Below, piece after piece: positions 16,712-25,934 of a DNA stretch of 64,000 nt; within the stretch, counting starts at the first letter, position 1; each line of letters opens with the position of its first letter. Both the position numbers and the translations under genes were made by a program. The stretch covers positions 1 through 64,000 of the forward strand of contig CADCVH010000105.1 in assembly GCA_902806085.1 (NCBI GenBank), given 5' to 3'. The DNA is from an uncultured Rubrobacteraceae bacterium. Lineage in GTDB: Bacteria > Actinomycetota > Rubrobacteria > Rubrobacterales > Rubrobacteraceae. A model generated the notes under the pieces. That model was not told where the DNA came from and made no database searches. It saw only the letters and a list, made by a program, of their open reading frames with translations.

Positions 16712-18672
16712 TGGCCGCCCCCAACGCGGCCCCGTCTAGGGGCGCCTACCCCCGCTTCAAGCGGTGGCTCCTCGCCGAGCGCGTCGAGCAGGTCGAGGGC
16801 CCCTACGCGAGGCAAGCCAAGAAGCGTCAGCAGCCCTGGTGGAAGGTGGTGTGCCTCACCGGCGTCGACTACTTCTCCACTTTAGGCTACATCCCCGGCA
16901 TCGCGGCGCTGGCCGCCGGGGCGCTCTCGCCGATAGCCACGCTGCTCATCGTCGCGCTGACCCTCTTCGCCATGCTGCCGATGTACAGGCGCGTCGCCGA
17001 GGAGAGCCCGCACGGGCAGGGCTCCATCGCGATGCTCGAGAAGCTTCTCTCGTTCTGGCCGGGCAAGCTGCTGGTGCTGGCCCTCCTCGGCTTCATCGCC
17101 ACGGACTTCGTGATCACCATGACCCTCTCCGCCTCCGACGCGGCCGTCCACCTCGTGGAGAACCCGCTGGTGTCGGGGGCCCTGGAGGGCCAAGAGATCC
17201 TTATCACCCTGGTTCTGGTGGCAGCCCTTGGAGCGGTGTTCCTGAGGGGCTTCAGGGAGGCCATCAACCTCTCGGTGGTCATCGTCGGGGCCTACCTGCT
17301 CCTGAACCTCGTCGTCGTGGCCGTCGGCCTCTACGCCGCCTTTACCAACCCCCAGAGCATCGCCGACTGGCGGGACGTGCTGCTCACGAGCTACGGAAGC
17401 CCTTTGGCGATGGTGGGGGTGGCGCTGCTGGTCTTCCCCCGGCTCGCGCTCGGCATCTCGGGCTTCGAGACCGGCGTCACCGTGATGCCGCTGGTGCGTG
17501 GGGAGGCGGGCGACGACCCGGAGCACCCGGCCGGACGCGTGCGCAACACGCGCAAGCTGCTCACCACAGCCGCAGTGACCATGAGCTTGTTCCTGGTCGC
17601 CACGAGCTTCCTCACGGTCGTCCTGATCCCCGCGAAGGAGTTCGAGGCGGGCGGGGGAGCCAACGGCCGGGCGCTCTCCTACCTCGCCCACGAGCACCTG
17701 GGCGGGGCCTTCGGCACGGCCTACGACATAAGCACGATCGCGATCCTGGCGTTCGCGGGGGCCTCCGCGATGGCGGGGCTTCTGAACGTCGTGCCCCGAT
17801 ACCTGCCCCGCTACGGCATGGCGCCCGAGTGGGGGCGCGCGGTGAGGCCGCTGGTGCTGGTCTTCACCGCCGTGGCCTTCGCGGTCACGCTCGCCTTCCG
17901 GGCCGACGTGGACGCCCAGGGCGGCGCCTACGCCACGGGGGTGCTCGTGATCATGACCTCCGCCGCCTTCGCCGTGGCGCTCTCGTCCATCCGGAGGCAC
18001 GGCTCCCTCAAGGGGGCGTTGTTCTTCGGGCTGGTCACCCTGATCTTCGCCTACACCACCGTCGCCAACGTCCTGGAGCGCCCCGACGGCATCATGATCG
18101 CCTCCCTCTTCATCGCCGCCATCGTGGCCACCTCGCTCGTCTCGAGGGTGCGGCGCTCGCTGGAGCTCAGGCAGGAGCGCATAGAGCTGGACGACGCGGC
18201 CCGGCGGTTCGTGGAAGAGGCCAGCAGGGGGGATCAGATCCAGGTAGTGGCCCACCGCCGCCGCTCAGACAACGACCCCCGGGAGTACGAGCGCAAGCTC
18301 GCCGAGCAGCGCGAGTACAACCGCGTCCCGAAGGGCGAACCCATCCTGTTCCTCGAGGTGGACGTGGCCGACGCCTCTGAGTTCGAGGACGTGCTCGAGG
18401 TCAGGGGGGTGCGCGTCGGCGGCCACATGGTGCTTAGGGCCGAGAGCTCCACCGTGCCTAACGCCATCGCCGCCCTCCTCCTGCACCTGCGCGACGCCAC
18501 GGGCAAGACGCCCAACTGCTACTTCGGGTGGACGGAGGGCAACCCCATCATCTACCTGTTCCGCTTCCTGCTGTTCGGAGAAGGGGACACGGCCTCCGTC
18601 GCCCACGAGGTACTCAGGGAAGCCGAGCCGATCCTCGAACGCCGGCCCATAATCCACGTCGGCGGCAGATGA
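16711..18672 (+). CDS. kimA: KimA-type potassium importer (APC superfamily)
   Basis: A 653-residue polytopic transporter. After a basic N-terminus ([16 protein letters not shown]) comes [20 protein letters not shown], a hallmark of the KimA group, then about twelve spans to residue 490, including [20 protein letters not shown]. The remaining C-terminal 160 residues are cytosolic, starting at [12 protein letters not shown], and resemble the regulatory tail of B. subtilis KimA, where c-di-AMP binds. KimA imports K+ with protons. I prefer ATG 16711, overlapping the leader stop; GTG 16672 is an in-frame alternative with a poor ribosome site. Regulation by c-di-AMP through the upstream riboswitch is strongly indicated. 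Confidence 0.88.
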   Translation: MAAPNAAPSRGAYPRFKRWLLAERVEQVEGPYARQAKKRQQPWWKVVCLTGVDYFSTLGYIPGIAALAAGALSPIATLLIVALTLFAMLPMYRRVAEESPHGQGSIAMLEKLLSFWPGKLLVLALLGFIATDFVITMTLSASDAAVHLVENPLVSGALEGQEILITLVLVAALGAVFLRGFREAINLSVVIVGAYLLLNLVVVAVGLYAAFTNPQSIADWRDVLLTSYGSPLAMVGVALLVFPRLALGISGFETGVTVMPLVRGEAGDDPEHPAGRVRNTRKLLTTAAVTMSLFLVATSFLTVVLIPAKEFEAGGGANGRALSYLAHEHLGGAFGTAYDISTIAILAFAGASAMAGLLNVVPRYLPRYGMAPEWGRAVRPLVLVFTAVAFAVTLAFRADVDAQGGAYATGVLVIMTSAAFAVALSSIRRHGSLKGALFFGLVTLIFAYTTVANVLERPDGIMIASLFIAAIVATSLVSRVRRSLELRQERIELDDAARRFVEEASRGDQIQVVAHRRRSDNDPREYERKLAEQREYNRVPKGEPILFLEVDVADASEFEDVLEVRGVRVGGHMVLRAESSTVPNAIAALLLHLRDATGKTPNCYFGWTEGNPIIYLFRFLLFGEGDTASVAHEVLREAEPILERRPIIHVGGR

Positions 18673-19137
18673 CTCGGGCTTCGCGGAAGGCCTCAAGCTC
18701 GAAGTTCCCGGAACCCCACGACGAAGAAGTCACCCCCAAGCCTCGTGGTAGGGGAACGGTGCCCCCTGGAGGGCCTCGGGACGCCGCCGGGTCGGGCGGT
18801 GTACCCTTTTCGAGCCTGAGCACCTCCGCCCAGCCGGCTTTGCCCAGCCGGCTTTGCCCAGCCGGCTCCGCCGAGCGCGTCCTCCAGCCCGAGCAGCTTG
18901 AGCCGGGGCGACCGGTGGCGAGCAGACGGGGGTTGGTGACCTCCTCCAACCTCGCCTCACCGGGGACCGGGGAGGAGGACGAGACGTCGTGGCGCGATTT
19001 CCAAGGGCTTTGGCGGCCCTCTCATGCTCTCCGACGACACGATGGGAGCCACCAGACTCAAGAACGTTCCTTCGAGATCCTCGCCGGACAAAACCTACGA
19101 GAAGGCACGCCGGTACCTGTCCCGGCAGGCGATCGGC
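18673..19137. other. Non-coding stretch with tandem repeats between kimA and the AraC gene
   Basis: No frame here has a recognisable family, ribosome site or steady codon use. The one structured element is a triple tandem repeat at 18831-18872. The two flanking genes converge here, so the stretch may hold terminators, but I see no clear hairpin with a T tract. Confidence 0.6.
18831..18872. repeat. Three tandem copies of a 14-bp unit
   Basis: CAGCCGGCTTTGCC occurs at 18831-18844 and 18845-18858, and as CAGCCGGCTCCGCC at 18859-18872. Each unit contains the palindrome AGCCGGCT. Confidence 0.95.
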
Positions 19138-20127
19138 TCAGCGCGCCGGGCCGGAAACGCCGTCCATGGCCCGGTGCCCGTCGTCACGCGGGCAGGACCC
19201 GTTCTCGCGGGCCCGGGAGGTGACGCGGTATCGGCCGGGCGGTTGAGAACGCGCACGGCTGAACGCCCGGCTGAACGCGTAGACGGAGGTGTACCCGACG
19301 GAGCGAGCGATGGTCCCAAGGGCGTCGTCGGTGTCCCTGAGCCGTAGCGCCGCGAGATCCATGCGCCATCGCGTGAGGTAGGCGCCAGGAGTTTCACCGA
19401 CGACGGCCGGGAACCGCCGCGACAGGGTCGCCCGCGACACGCCGATCTCCGCCGCGAGGATCGACGTGGTCCAGGCCCGGGCGGGATCCCCGTGGAGCTT
19501 CGTCAGCGCCTCACCGATCATGGGGTCGCCGAGCACGCCAAGCCAGGACGCCTCAGATCGGGCCGGTTCGGCCGCGAGCCACGCCCGCAGCAGCTGGACG
19601 AGCAGGATGTCGACCAGGCTGTCGAGCACGACGGTGGTCGCGATTTGGGGTTGTGCTAACTCTCGGGCGAGGAGCCGAACCGTGTCGTCGAGGCTGCCGC
19701 CGCCGTTGTCGGCGCGGATGTGGACGACGTCGGGGAGCGACGCCAGGACCCGGGTCGAGACCGCAGGGTCGCGCTCGTAGTGCGCGCACAGAATGCGGGA
19801 CCGGACCGGCCCCGAGCCGATCCTGTAGAGCTCGCCATCCTCCCGGGTTATCCCGGCGGCTTCGCCATCGTACGGACGCGCTACGGCGTCGGGATCGCTG
19901 CTTAGAGTATGCTCGGTTCCGGTCGGCAGGAGGACGACGTCGCCCGGCATGAGCTTTATAGGGTGCTCACCCGGCAGCCCGATCCACGCGACGCCCGAGG
20001 TGACCGCGTGGAACGCCGCCCCGGGGACGGCGGGCCGCCAAACACCCCAAGACTCCCCCGCCTCGACCCGCGCCCCGACGGTGCCGCGGACACCGGACAC
20101 GGCGAGCACATCGGCAAGCAAATCCAT
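19138..20127 (-). CDS. AraC-family transcriptional regulator with cupin domain
   Basis: A 329-residue regulator. The N-terminal half is a cupin ligand-binding domain (MPGDVVLLPTGTEHTL near 59-74), and the C-terminal half carries the double HTH of AraC proteins: TSILAAEIGVSRATLSRRFP near 226 and IARSVGYTSVYAFSRAFSRA near 274. The tail GRYRVTSRARENG is typical. It is divergent from a short-chain dehydrogenase gene with a 195-base AT-rich spacer between them, so it probably controls that gene in response to a small molecule. Confidence 0.9.
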   Translation of the reverse strand: MDLLADVLAVSGVRGTVGARVEAGESWGVWRPAVPGAAFHAVTSGVAWIGLPGEHPIKLMPGDVVLLPTGTEHTLSSDPDAVARPYDGEAAGITREDGELYRIGSGPVRSRILCAHYERDPAVSTRVLASLPDVVHIRADNGGGSLDDTVRLLARELAQPQIATTVVLDSLVDILLVQLLRAWLAAEPARSEASWLGVLGDPMIGEALTKLHGDPARAWTTSILAAEIGVSRATLSRRFPAVVGETPGAYLTRWRMDLAALRLRDTDDALGTIARSVGYTSVYAFSRAFSRARSQPPGRYRVTSRARENGSCPRDDGHRAMDGVSGPAR

Positions 20128-20322
20128 CCGCTTAATGTACCGGGAAAGAACCTATCATTCAAGCAATTCTTTGCCCCAACGGACACGTTCACCGTTTTTT
20201 GTGAAACAAACAAATATTTATTTGAGCTTATTGAGCATTGAAAGGACCACACAGCGCCGCATACACTCATTCGCGCCGTCACAAATACGAGCGGCCCAGT
20301 TGGTTACACTCGGGAGGACATC
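20128..20322. promoter_or_regulatory. AT-rich divergent promoter region
   Basis: The spacer between the AraC and SDR genes is far richer in A and T than its surroundings. It holds the near-palindrome CAAATATTTATTTG (20211-20224), a TTGAGC direct repeat (TTGAGCTTATTGAGC, 20222-20236), and CGTTTTTTGTGAAAC. These are plausible sites for the AraC-family regulator; exact promoters are not clear to me. Confidence 0.5.
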
Positions 20323-21087
20323 ATGGAAACATCCGGAAGTATCGCCCTCGTCACCGGCGGCAGCCGGGGGATCGGCAAGGACGTGGTGCGGAGCGTTACC
20401 GGGCGCGGCACCGACGTGATCTTCACCTACCAGAGCAACGAGGCCGCCGCCGAGGCGCTGGTGAGCGAGGTGGAAGGGACGGGCCGCCGCGCCGTTGCCC
20501 TGCGACTGGATGCGGGCGACGTCGAAACGTTCGACGCCTTCGTGAAGCAGGTGCAGGACGTCCTGCAAGACTGGGGCACAGACCGGTTCCAATACCTGGT
20601 CAACAACGCAGGTCTGGGCCTGTACGCGAGCATCGCGGAGACCACCGAGGAGCAGTTCGACGAGATCATGGACGTCCACGTCAAGGGGACGTTCTTTTTG
20701 ACAAAGAGGCTGCTGCCGCTGATCGCGGACGGCGGGCGCATCGTGAACGTGTCCACCGCCCTGACGCGCGCTGGCGTTACCTATCCCGGGCAGGCGACCT
20801 ACGCCATGGCAAAGGGGGCAGTGGAGGTAATGACGAGGTACCTGGCTCAGGAGCTCGGGTCGCGTCGGATCTCCGCGAACACCATTGCGCCGGGGGGGAT
20901 CGAGACCGACTTCATGGGCGGCGCGATGCGCGACCCGGGCCTGCAAGAGCTGGCCACCTCCGTCACGGCGCTGGGGCGCGTCGGGCAGCCCGAAGACGTC
21001 GGCGGGGTTGTGGCGTCGCTGCTCTCGCCCGAGACGGGCTGGGTGAACGGGCAGCGCATAGAGGTGTCGGGCGGGCAAAACCTGTAG
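20323..21087 (+). CDS. Short-chain dehydrogenase/reductase (FabG-like)
   Basis: A 254-residue classical SDR. The cofactor-binding TGGSRGIG is at residues 11-18, the structural NNAG at about 94-97, serine in NVSTALT near 146 and the catalytic YAMAK near 166-170, followed by NTIAPGGIETDFMGG. It reduces or oxidises a carbonyl/alcohol with NAD(P)H; the substrate is not evident. ATG start at 20323 after GGAGG. It is divergent from an AraC-type regulator, typical for an inducible catabolic or detoxifying reductase, and is followed by an MFS remnant that may once have been its partner. Confidence 0.9.
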   Translation: METSGSIALVTGGSRGIGKDVVRSVTGRGTDVIFTYQSNEAAAEALVSEVEGTGRRAVALRLDAGDVETFDAFVKQVQDVLQDWGTDRFQYLVNNAGLGLYASIAETTEEQFDEIMDVHVKGTFFLTKRLLPLIADGGRIVNVSTALTRAGVTYPGQATYAMAKGAVEVMTRYLAQELGSRRISANTIAPGGIETDFMGGAMRDPGLQELATSVTALGRVGQPEDVGGVVASLLSPETGWVNGQRIEVSGGQNL

Positions 21088-21131
21088 GACCGCGCGGCGG
21101 TTCGACTTCCGGCGTTACGGAGGAAACACAG

Positions 21132-21341
21132 GTGCATCGTCTTCCGTTCGTACCATCCCCGGGCACGTTTGCTGTTGGCACGGCTGGCTTCGTGATCGCG
21201 GGCGTCCCGCCGCCGGTCTCGAACTCGTTCGGGGCCGCCGGCTGGCTCGTCGGGGACCGAGGAGGGCGACCGTGGGGCCGTAGGGGGCCCCGGGTTCCCC
21301 TCAGCGTCGCGGCGGCCACACTTCGTAGATCTCGTGAGTAG
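21132..21341 (+). pseudogene. Remnant of an MFS transporter N-terminus
   Basis: A GTG at 21132 with GGAGG upstream opens a 69-codon frame reading VHRLPFVPSPGTFAVGTAGF, then VIAGVPPPVSNSFGAAGWLV, which resembles the first span of AraJ-type drug/sugar efflux proteins (normally followed by GVSVAAAGQLV and a second span). After about residue 42 the similarity stops and the frame turns into charged, Arg-rich sequence up to TAG at 21339-21341. The start is intact but at least nine-tenths of the gene is gone. It lies directly after the SDR gene, in the same direction. Confidence 0.5.
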
Positions 21342-21376
21342 GTTTGGCCCTACCCGGCCTCAGCGGTCCGGTCGGT

Positions 21377-22144
21377 TCACGGCAGCGCGGACATCTTCGC
21401 CACCAGCGCCGGTTCCCGCATCGCGGCCTCCCCGACGAGAACCGCGTCGGCCCCGGCGTCGCGCAGGCGGCGGGCGTCCTCGACGGTCCTGACGCCGCTC
21501 TCCGCGACGAGCGTCGCGCCGGCGAGCTTCGGGGCGAGCTTCTCGAAGGTGCCGAGGTCGACGGTGAAGTCTCGCAGGTTCCTGTTGTTGACCCCGACGA
21601 CGCGGGCGCCGGACTCCAGGGCGAGATCCGTCTCCTCCTCGTCGTGGACCTCGACGAGCGGCGTCAGGCCGACCTCCACGGCCAGGGAAACGTGGCGGGC
21701 GAGCGTGGCCGCGTCGAAGAGGGCGGCTATGAGGAGGACGGCGTCCGCGCGGGAGCCCGCTTCGAGGACCTGGGCCTCGTCGACGGTGAAGTCTTTGCGG
21801 ATCACGGGCAGGGACGTAGCGTTTCTGGCGGCGTCGAGGTCTTCGAGGGAGCCCTTGAAGCGGTCGGGTTCGGTGAGCACGGAGAGGCATCGTGCGCCTC
21901 CCCGCTCGTAGCCGGCGGCCCACCCGGCGGGGTCGACCTCCCGTATCGGGCCCGCGGAGGGCGAGGCGCGCTTTATCTCGCTTACGACGGAGAGGCCGGG
22001 TTTGGCGAGTGCCGCGGCGAAGTCGCGTTTCTCGAAGAGGAGTGCCTCCTGGTAGAGGGCGTCGAGGTCGGTGTTTTCGTGGAGTTCGCCGGCGCGGAGG
22101 AGGGCCGCGGCGGCCAGCTCCTCCAGCACGGTCGGGCGGCTCAC
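21377..22144 (-). CDS. trpC: Indole-3-glycerol phosphate synthase
   Basis: A 255-residue (beta/alpha)8 enzyme from GTG 22144, overlapping the trpD stop as GTGA. It converts carboxyphenylaminodeoxyribulose phosphate to indole-3-glycerol phosphate in tryptophan synthesis. Family motifs in order: VVSEIKRASPSAG near 45, YERGGARCLSVLTEP, LPVIRKDFTVDEAQVLEA, VGVNNRNLRDFTVD and VAESGVRTVEDARRLRDAG, then GADAVLVGEA. Last gene of trpG-trpD-trpC; trpF, trpB and trpA are not in the window, and trpE lies 25 kb away beside hisIE. Confidence 0.96.
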   Translation of the reverse strand: MSRPTVLEELAAAALLRAGELHENTDLDALYQEALLFEKRDFAAALAKPGLSVVSEIKRASPSAGPIREVDPAGWAAGYERGGARCLSVLTEPDRFKGSLEDLDAARNATSLPVIRKDFTVDEAQVLEAGSRADAVLLIAALFDAATLARHVSLAVEVGLTPLVEVHDEEETDLALESGARVVGVNNRNLRDFTVDLGTFEKLAPKLAGATLVAESGVRTVEDARRLRDAGADAVLVGEAAMREPALVAKMSALP

Positions 22145-23166
22145 GGGGTCCCGGCCATGCGGCGGGTGGCCTTCACGAAGTCTCCCAGGGCCTTCTCGGC
22201 CGCCCCGGTCTTTACAGATTCCTCTGCCTGGCGAACGCCCCCCTCGATGGTCCCGGTCTTGCCTGAGACGAAGATCGCGGCCCCGGCGTTCAAGAGGACC
22301 ACGTCGCGGGCGGCGCCGGTCTCCCTGCCGGAGAGGACGTCGCGCAGGATGCGGGCGTTGAGGTGGGCGTCGCCGCCGAGGAGGCCGTCGGGGGCGTGGC
22401 GCGCGAGGCCGAAGTCTTCCGGGGAGATCTCGTACTCTTTGAGGACCCCGTCGGAGACTTCCGCGACGACCGTCGGGGCGCTCGTCGTGATCTCGTCCAT
22501 CCCGTCGGTCCCGTGGACCACGAGCGCCCTTTCGGCCCCCAGGTCCCGCAACGCTTCGGCCACCGGCCGCACGAACTCCGCGCCGAACACGCCGACGAGC
22601 TGCCGCCTGGACCCGGCGGGGTTGGTAAGGGGGCCAAGCAGGTTGAAGATGGTCCTGAAGGGCAGCTCGGCCCGCACCGGGGCGACGAAGCGCATCGCCG
22701 GGTGGTGGGTGCGGGCGAACATGAACCCGATGCCGGCCTCCTCGATGCACCGCGAGACCTGCCCGGGCGTGAGCTCTATCTCGGCGCCAAGCGCCTCCAG
22801 CACGTCGGCACTCCCGGCCCGGCTCGTCGCGGCCCTGTTGCCGTGCTTGGCGATGACGACGCCGGCCCCGCGGGCCACGAAGGCGGCGGCGGTGGAGACG
22901 TTTATGGTCCCCTTGGCGTCGCCGCCGGTCCCGCACGTGTCCACGACGCCGGGCGGGGCCTCGACCGACGCCGCGAAGCGCCGCATGGCGCGGGCGAAAC
23001 CGACGATCTCCGGCACCGCCTCGCCCTTCACCCTGAGCGCGGTCAGGAGGGCGGCCGTGGCCTCCGGGGCGACCGTGCCCTCCATGATGGCCTCGAGCGC
23101 CCTCTCTGCCTCGCCCTCCGTCAGGGACTCTCCCCCGGCGGCCTTCCGGAGCGTCTCGCGGAGCAC
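22141..23166 (-). CDS. trpD: Anthranilate phosphoribosyltransferase
   Basis: A 341-residue enzyme transferring phosphoribosyl from PRPP to anthranilate. GTG 23166 is chosen: it lies two bases after the trpG stop and the family N-terminus VLRETLRKAAGGESLTEGEA follows; the longer frame upstream is a shadow of trpG. Motifs: VDTCGTGGDAKGTINVSTAA (PRPP site) near 78, KHGNRAATSRAGSADVLEAL, FNLLGPLTNPAG and VVHGTDGMDEI. Both flanking genes are trp genes in the same direction and overlap or nearly touch it. Confidence 0.96.
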   Translation of the reverse strand: MLRETLRKAAGGESLTEGEAERALEAIMEGTVAPEATAALLTALRVKGEAVPEIVGFARAMRRFAASVEAPPGVVDTCGTGGDAKGTINVSTAAAFVARGAGVVIAKHGNRAATSRAGSADVLEALGAEIELTPGQVSRCIEEAGIGFMFARTHHPAMRFVAPVRAELPFRTIFNLLGPLTNPAGSRRQLVGVFGAEFVRPVAEALRDLGAERALVVHGTDGMDEITTSAPTVVAEVSDGVLKEYEISPEDFGLARHAPDGLLGGDAHLNARILRDVLSGRETGAARDVVLLNAGAAIFVSGKTGTIEGGVRQAEESVKTGAAEKALGDFVKATRRMAGTP

Positions 23167-23168
23167 GG

Positions 23169-23732
23169 CTACCCTTCCAGGAAGTTCTTGAGGAGGTCGC
23201 GACCGTGGCGGGTCAGGACGCTCTCGGGGTGGAACTGGACGCCCTCTACGGGAAAGTCGCGGTGGCGGACGCCCATGATCGTGCCGTCCGACGTGCGGCT
23301 CGTCACGACGAGGCAGTCGGGCAGGGAGTCCGGCTCGATGACGAGCGAGTGGTACCTCGTCGCCTCGAAGCCCTGGTCGAGACCGGCGTAGACGCCCTCG
23401 CCGTCGTGCAGGATCTTGGCGGTCTTCCCGTGGACGGGCTCGCCGCGCACGATCCTGGCCCCGAACGCCTGTCCGATGCTCTGGTGCCCGAGGCACACGC
23501 CAAGCAGGGGCGTCCCCTCGCCGGCTTTCTCGATCAACTCCACCGAGATGCCGGCCTCGTTGGGCGTGCAGGGGCCCGGCGAGACGACTATCCTGTCGGG
23601 GCGGAGCGCGGCCACCTCCTCAAGCGTTACCTCGTCGTTGCGGCGCACGAGGACCTCGGCGCCGAGCTCCCCCAAATACTGGACGAGGTTGTACGTAAAG
23701 GAGTCGTAGTTGTCTATGACGAGAACCCGCAT
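23169..23732 (-). CDS. trpG: Anthranilate synthase glutamine amidotransferase component
   Basis: A 187-residue class I glutamine amidotransferase, ATG 23732. MRVLVIDNYDSFTYNLVQYL opens it; the nucleophile lies in LLGVCLGHQSIGQAFG near 79 and the His-Glu pair in VEGVQFHPESVLT near the end. It supplies ammonia to TrpE, whose gene is unlinked at 47965-49473. It heads the trpGDC run and is divergent, with a 51-base spacer, from the ornithine-cyclodeaminase family gene. A dual role as PabA is common when trpG and trpE are unlinked. Confidence 0.95.
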   Translation of the reverse strand: MRVLVIDNYDSFTYNLVQYLGELGAEVLVRRNDEVTLEEVAALRPDRIVVSPGPCTPNEAGISVELIEKAGEGTPLLGVCLGHQSIGQAFGARIVRGEPVHGKTAKILHDGEGVYAGLDQGFEATRYHSLVIEPDSLPDCLVVTSRTSDGTIMGVRHRDFPVEGVQFHPESVLTRHGRDLLKNFLEG

Positions 23733-23783
23733 GAGCCCCGGAATTTTAGCCGATACTCTCCAGACGAACAGGGGGACGAACTC

Positions 23784-24734
23784 GTGACCCTGCTCCTGAC
23801 CGAGAACCAGGTCGAAGAGCTCCTCGACATGCCCGCCACGCTTGGGGCCGTGGAGGCCGTCTTGCGCCAGCAGGCGGAGGGCCGCGCCACCAACCGCGCC
23901 CGCCGCCGCGTAGCCCTCCCCAAGAGCGGCCTGAACGTCATGTTCGCCGGCGCGCCGGAGATAAGCGCCCTCGGCCTGAAGGCCTACACCGTCGCGAGGG
24001 GCGGCGCCCGCTTCTACACCATGCTCTTCGACCCGGAGACCGGGGAGCTCCTCTCCATCCTCCAGTCGGACCGCATGGGGCAGATGCGCACGGGTGCTGC
24101 CAGCGGCGTCGCGACGAAGCACCTGGCCCGCGAGGACGCGAGCACTCTGGGCATCTACGGGGCTGGCTGGCAGGCCGAGAGCCAGCTCGAGGCCATAGCC
24201 GCGGTGCGGAACCTCGAACGGGTCATCGTCTATAGCCGCAAGGAGGAGTCGCGCAAGAGGTTCGCCGCGAAGATGGGCGAGAAGCTCGGCATGGACATAG
24301 AGACGACGCACGCCGCCGAGGAGCCGGCCGCCCAGGACATCGTGGTGACCGTGACCTCCTCCGGGGAGCCGGTGCTGCACGGCGAGTGGCTCAGGCCGGG
24401 GGCGCACGTCAACGCCGCGGGGTCCAACTTCCTGTTCAAGAGCGAGATCGACCGCGAGGTCGTCAGGCGCGCGGCCTTCGTCTGCGCCGACGCCCGCGAG
24501 GAGCTCGGCCTCGAAGCCGGCGACCTGATGCCCTCCTTGGAGACGGGCGCCCTCCTCCCCGAGGCCGTCTACGAGCTCGGCCAGGTCATCGCCGGCCACG
24601 TCCCGGGGCGCAAGGGCCCGGAGGACATAACCGTCTTCGCCAGCCAGGGCCTCGCCCTCGAAGACCTCGCCGCCGCCCGCGTCGTCTACGACCGCGCCGT
24701 CGAGCGGAGCGTCGGCCAGAAGATAGAGTTCTGA
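23784..24734 (+). CDS. Ornithine cyclodeaminase/mu-crystallin family protein
   Basis: A 316-residue protein from GTG 23784 (GGGGGA upstream); the much longer frame that reaches back into trpD is only an antisense extension. The family is represented by ornithine cyclodeaminase, alanine dehydrogenase (archaeal type) and ketimine reductase. Visible features: GLKAYTVARGG, DRMGQMRTGAASGVATKHLA near 95-114, the Rossmann motif LGIYGAGWQAESQLEAI near 122, and VNAAGSNFLFKSEIDREV near 220. Substrate is uncertain; proline or alanine metabolism is possible. Confidence 0.88.
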   Translation: MTLLLTENQVEELLDMPATLGAVEAVLRQQAEGRATNRARRRVALPKSGLNVMFAGAPEISALGLKAYTVARGGARFYTMLFDPETGELLSILQSDRMGQMRTGAASGVATKHLAREDASTLGIYGAGWQAESQLEAIAAVRNLERVIVYSRKEESRKRFAAKMGEKLGMDIETTHAAEEPAAQDIVVTVTSSGEPVLHGEWLRPGAHVNAAGSNFLFKSEIDREVVRRAAFVCADAREELGLEAGDLMPSLETGALLPEAVYELGQVIAGHVPGRKGPEDITVFASQGLALEDLAAARVVYDRAVERSVGQKIEF

Positions 24735-24753
24735 CGCAAACCGGGTCTTTCGG

Positions 24754-25872
24754 CTAGGCCCCGTGCCCCCGGGCCGGCCGGGCCGTGGACCCGCGGACGA
24801 CGAGACGGGTCGGCAGCGGCCCGGGGCCCTCGGCCTCTCCCCCGCCGAGCCTCGCGACGAGCAGGCGACCCGCGAGCAGGCCTTTCTCGACGTGGGGCTG
24901 GTTGACGGTGGTGAGCGGCGGGTTGGCGCGGGCCGCCTCCGGGACGTCGTCGTAGCCCACGACGGAGAGGTCGCCCGGGACGGAGAGGCCCATCCCCCTG
25001 GCGGCCTCCAGAACCCCGAAGGCGAGCTGGTCGCTTATCGCCAGGATGGCGGTCGGACGCGGCCGCATTCCTAGCAGGATTCTCGCGGCCCTCTCCCCCT
25101 CTTCGGGAAGGTTCTCCGGGCACTCGTAGACGGGCACGTCCCGCCAGGGCACGCCCACGGACTCGACGGCCTCCCTGTAACCGTCCAGCCTCAGGCGGGT
25201 GGACCTGAACGCGGTCTGCGCCTGGCGGTCCGGGCCGGCCAGGCCGCCGACCGGCCGCGGGGCCAGCTCGAAGGTGACGACCGCGATGCGCCGGTGCCCG
25301 AGCCCGACGAGGTGTTCCGCGGCGGCGCGAGCCCCGCCCCCGTCGTCGACGCTCACGTTGGGCATGTCCCCGGCCGGGTCCTTCGGCGGGTCGTCCACGA
25401 GCACGGCCGGCAGCCGCCGGTCGCGGACCGCCCCCATCATTTGGTCGCCCTCGGCCATGCAGTAGACGACGAAGCCGTCGACGGCCGCCCCCCTCACGGC
25501 CTCGGGGTCGTGCCGGCCGGAGATCGAACCGGGCACCAGCAGGAGCCCGAGGCCCGCCTCCTCGGCCGCCCTCGATACACCCTCGAAGAAGAGCACCGCC
25601 GCCGGGTCGGCGAAGGCGTACGAGAGCCTGTCCGCGTAGAGGACGCCGATGGCCCCGACGCGCCCGCGCCTCAGGCCCCTCGCCGTAGGATCCGGCCCGG
25701 TGTAACCGAGCCGCCCGGCCGCCTCCATCACCCTCCTGCGCAGCCCCTCGGAGAGCTGGTCGGGCCGGTTGTACGCGTTCGAAACGGTCGCGGGCGACAC
25801 GCCGACCTCGGCCGCCACCTCCTTCAAGGTGGCCCGCCTCCCAACCTTCCCTCTTTCGGGGTTGACGCCCAT
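24754..25872 (-). CDS. LacI-family transcriptional regulator
   Basis: A 372-residue LacI/GalR regulator. The HTH is at residues 14-38 (ATLKEVAAEVGVSPATVSNA, then YNRPDQLSEGLRRRV with the hinge after it), and the effector domain shows GAIGVLYADRLSYAF, VDDPPKDPAGDMPNVSVDDG and ILAISDQLAFGVLEAARGMG. It is divergent from a run ending in a GH31 glucosidase, and a strong palindrome lies between the two start codons, so it most likely represses that run and itself until a glucoside-derived sugar binds. Confidence 0.93.
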   Translation of the reverse strand: MGVNPERGKVGRRATLKEVAAEVGVSPATVSNAYNRPDQLSEGLRRRVMEAAGRLGYTGPDPTARGLRRGRVGAIGVLYADRLSYAFADPAAVLFFEGVSRAAEEAGLGLLLVPGSISGRHDPEAVRGAAVDGFVVYCMAEGDQMMGAVRDRRLPAVLVDDPPKDPAGDMPNVSVDDGGGARAAAEHLVGLGHRRIAVVTFELAPRPVGGLAGPDRQAQTAFRSTRLRLDGYREAVESVGVPWRDVPVYECPENLPEEGERAARILLGMRPRPTAILAISDQLAFGVLEAARGMGLSVPGDLSVVGYDDVPEAARANPPLTTVNQPHVEKGLLAGRLLVARLGGGEAEGPGPLPTRLVVRGSTARPARGHGA

Positions 25873-25893
25873 CGGGGCCGTATGATAGCTTTT

Positions 25894-25920
25894 CTGAATC
25901 GATTAAGTAAAACGATTCAG
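25894..25920. promoter_or_regulatory. LacI-type operator
   Basis: CTGAATCG (25894-25901) and CGATTCAG (25913-25920) form a perfect 8-bp inverted repeat around an 11-bp AT-rich centre. It can also be read as two adjacent imperfect LacI boxes with central CG (TGAATCGATTAA and TAAAACGATTCA). It lies 22 bases upstream of the LacI-family start and 15 bases before the divergent gene. Confidence 0.75.
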
Positions 25921-25934
25921 AGAGGTGGTGGGGC

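Noticed and set aside
18614-18949. Minus-strand frame after kimA
   Set aside because: Low-complexity composition, overlaps the kimA end and the tandem repeats; no family.
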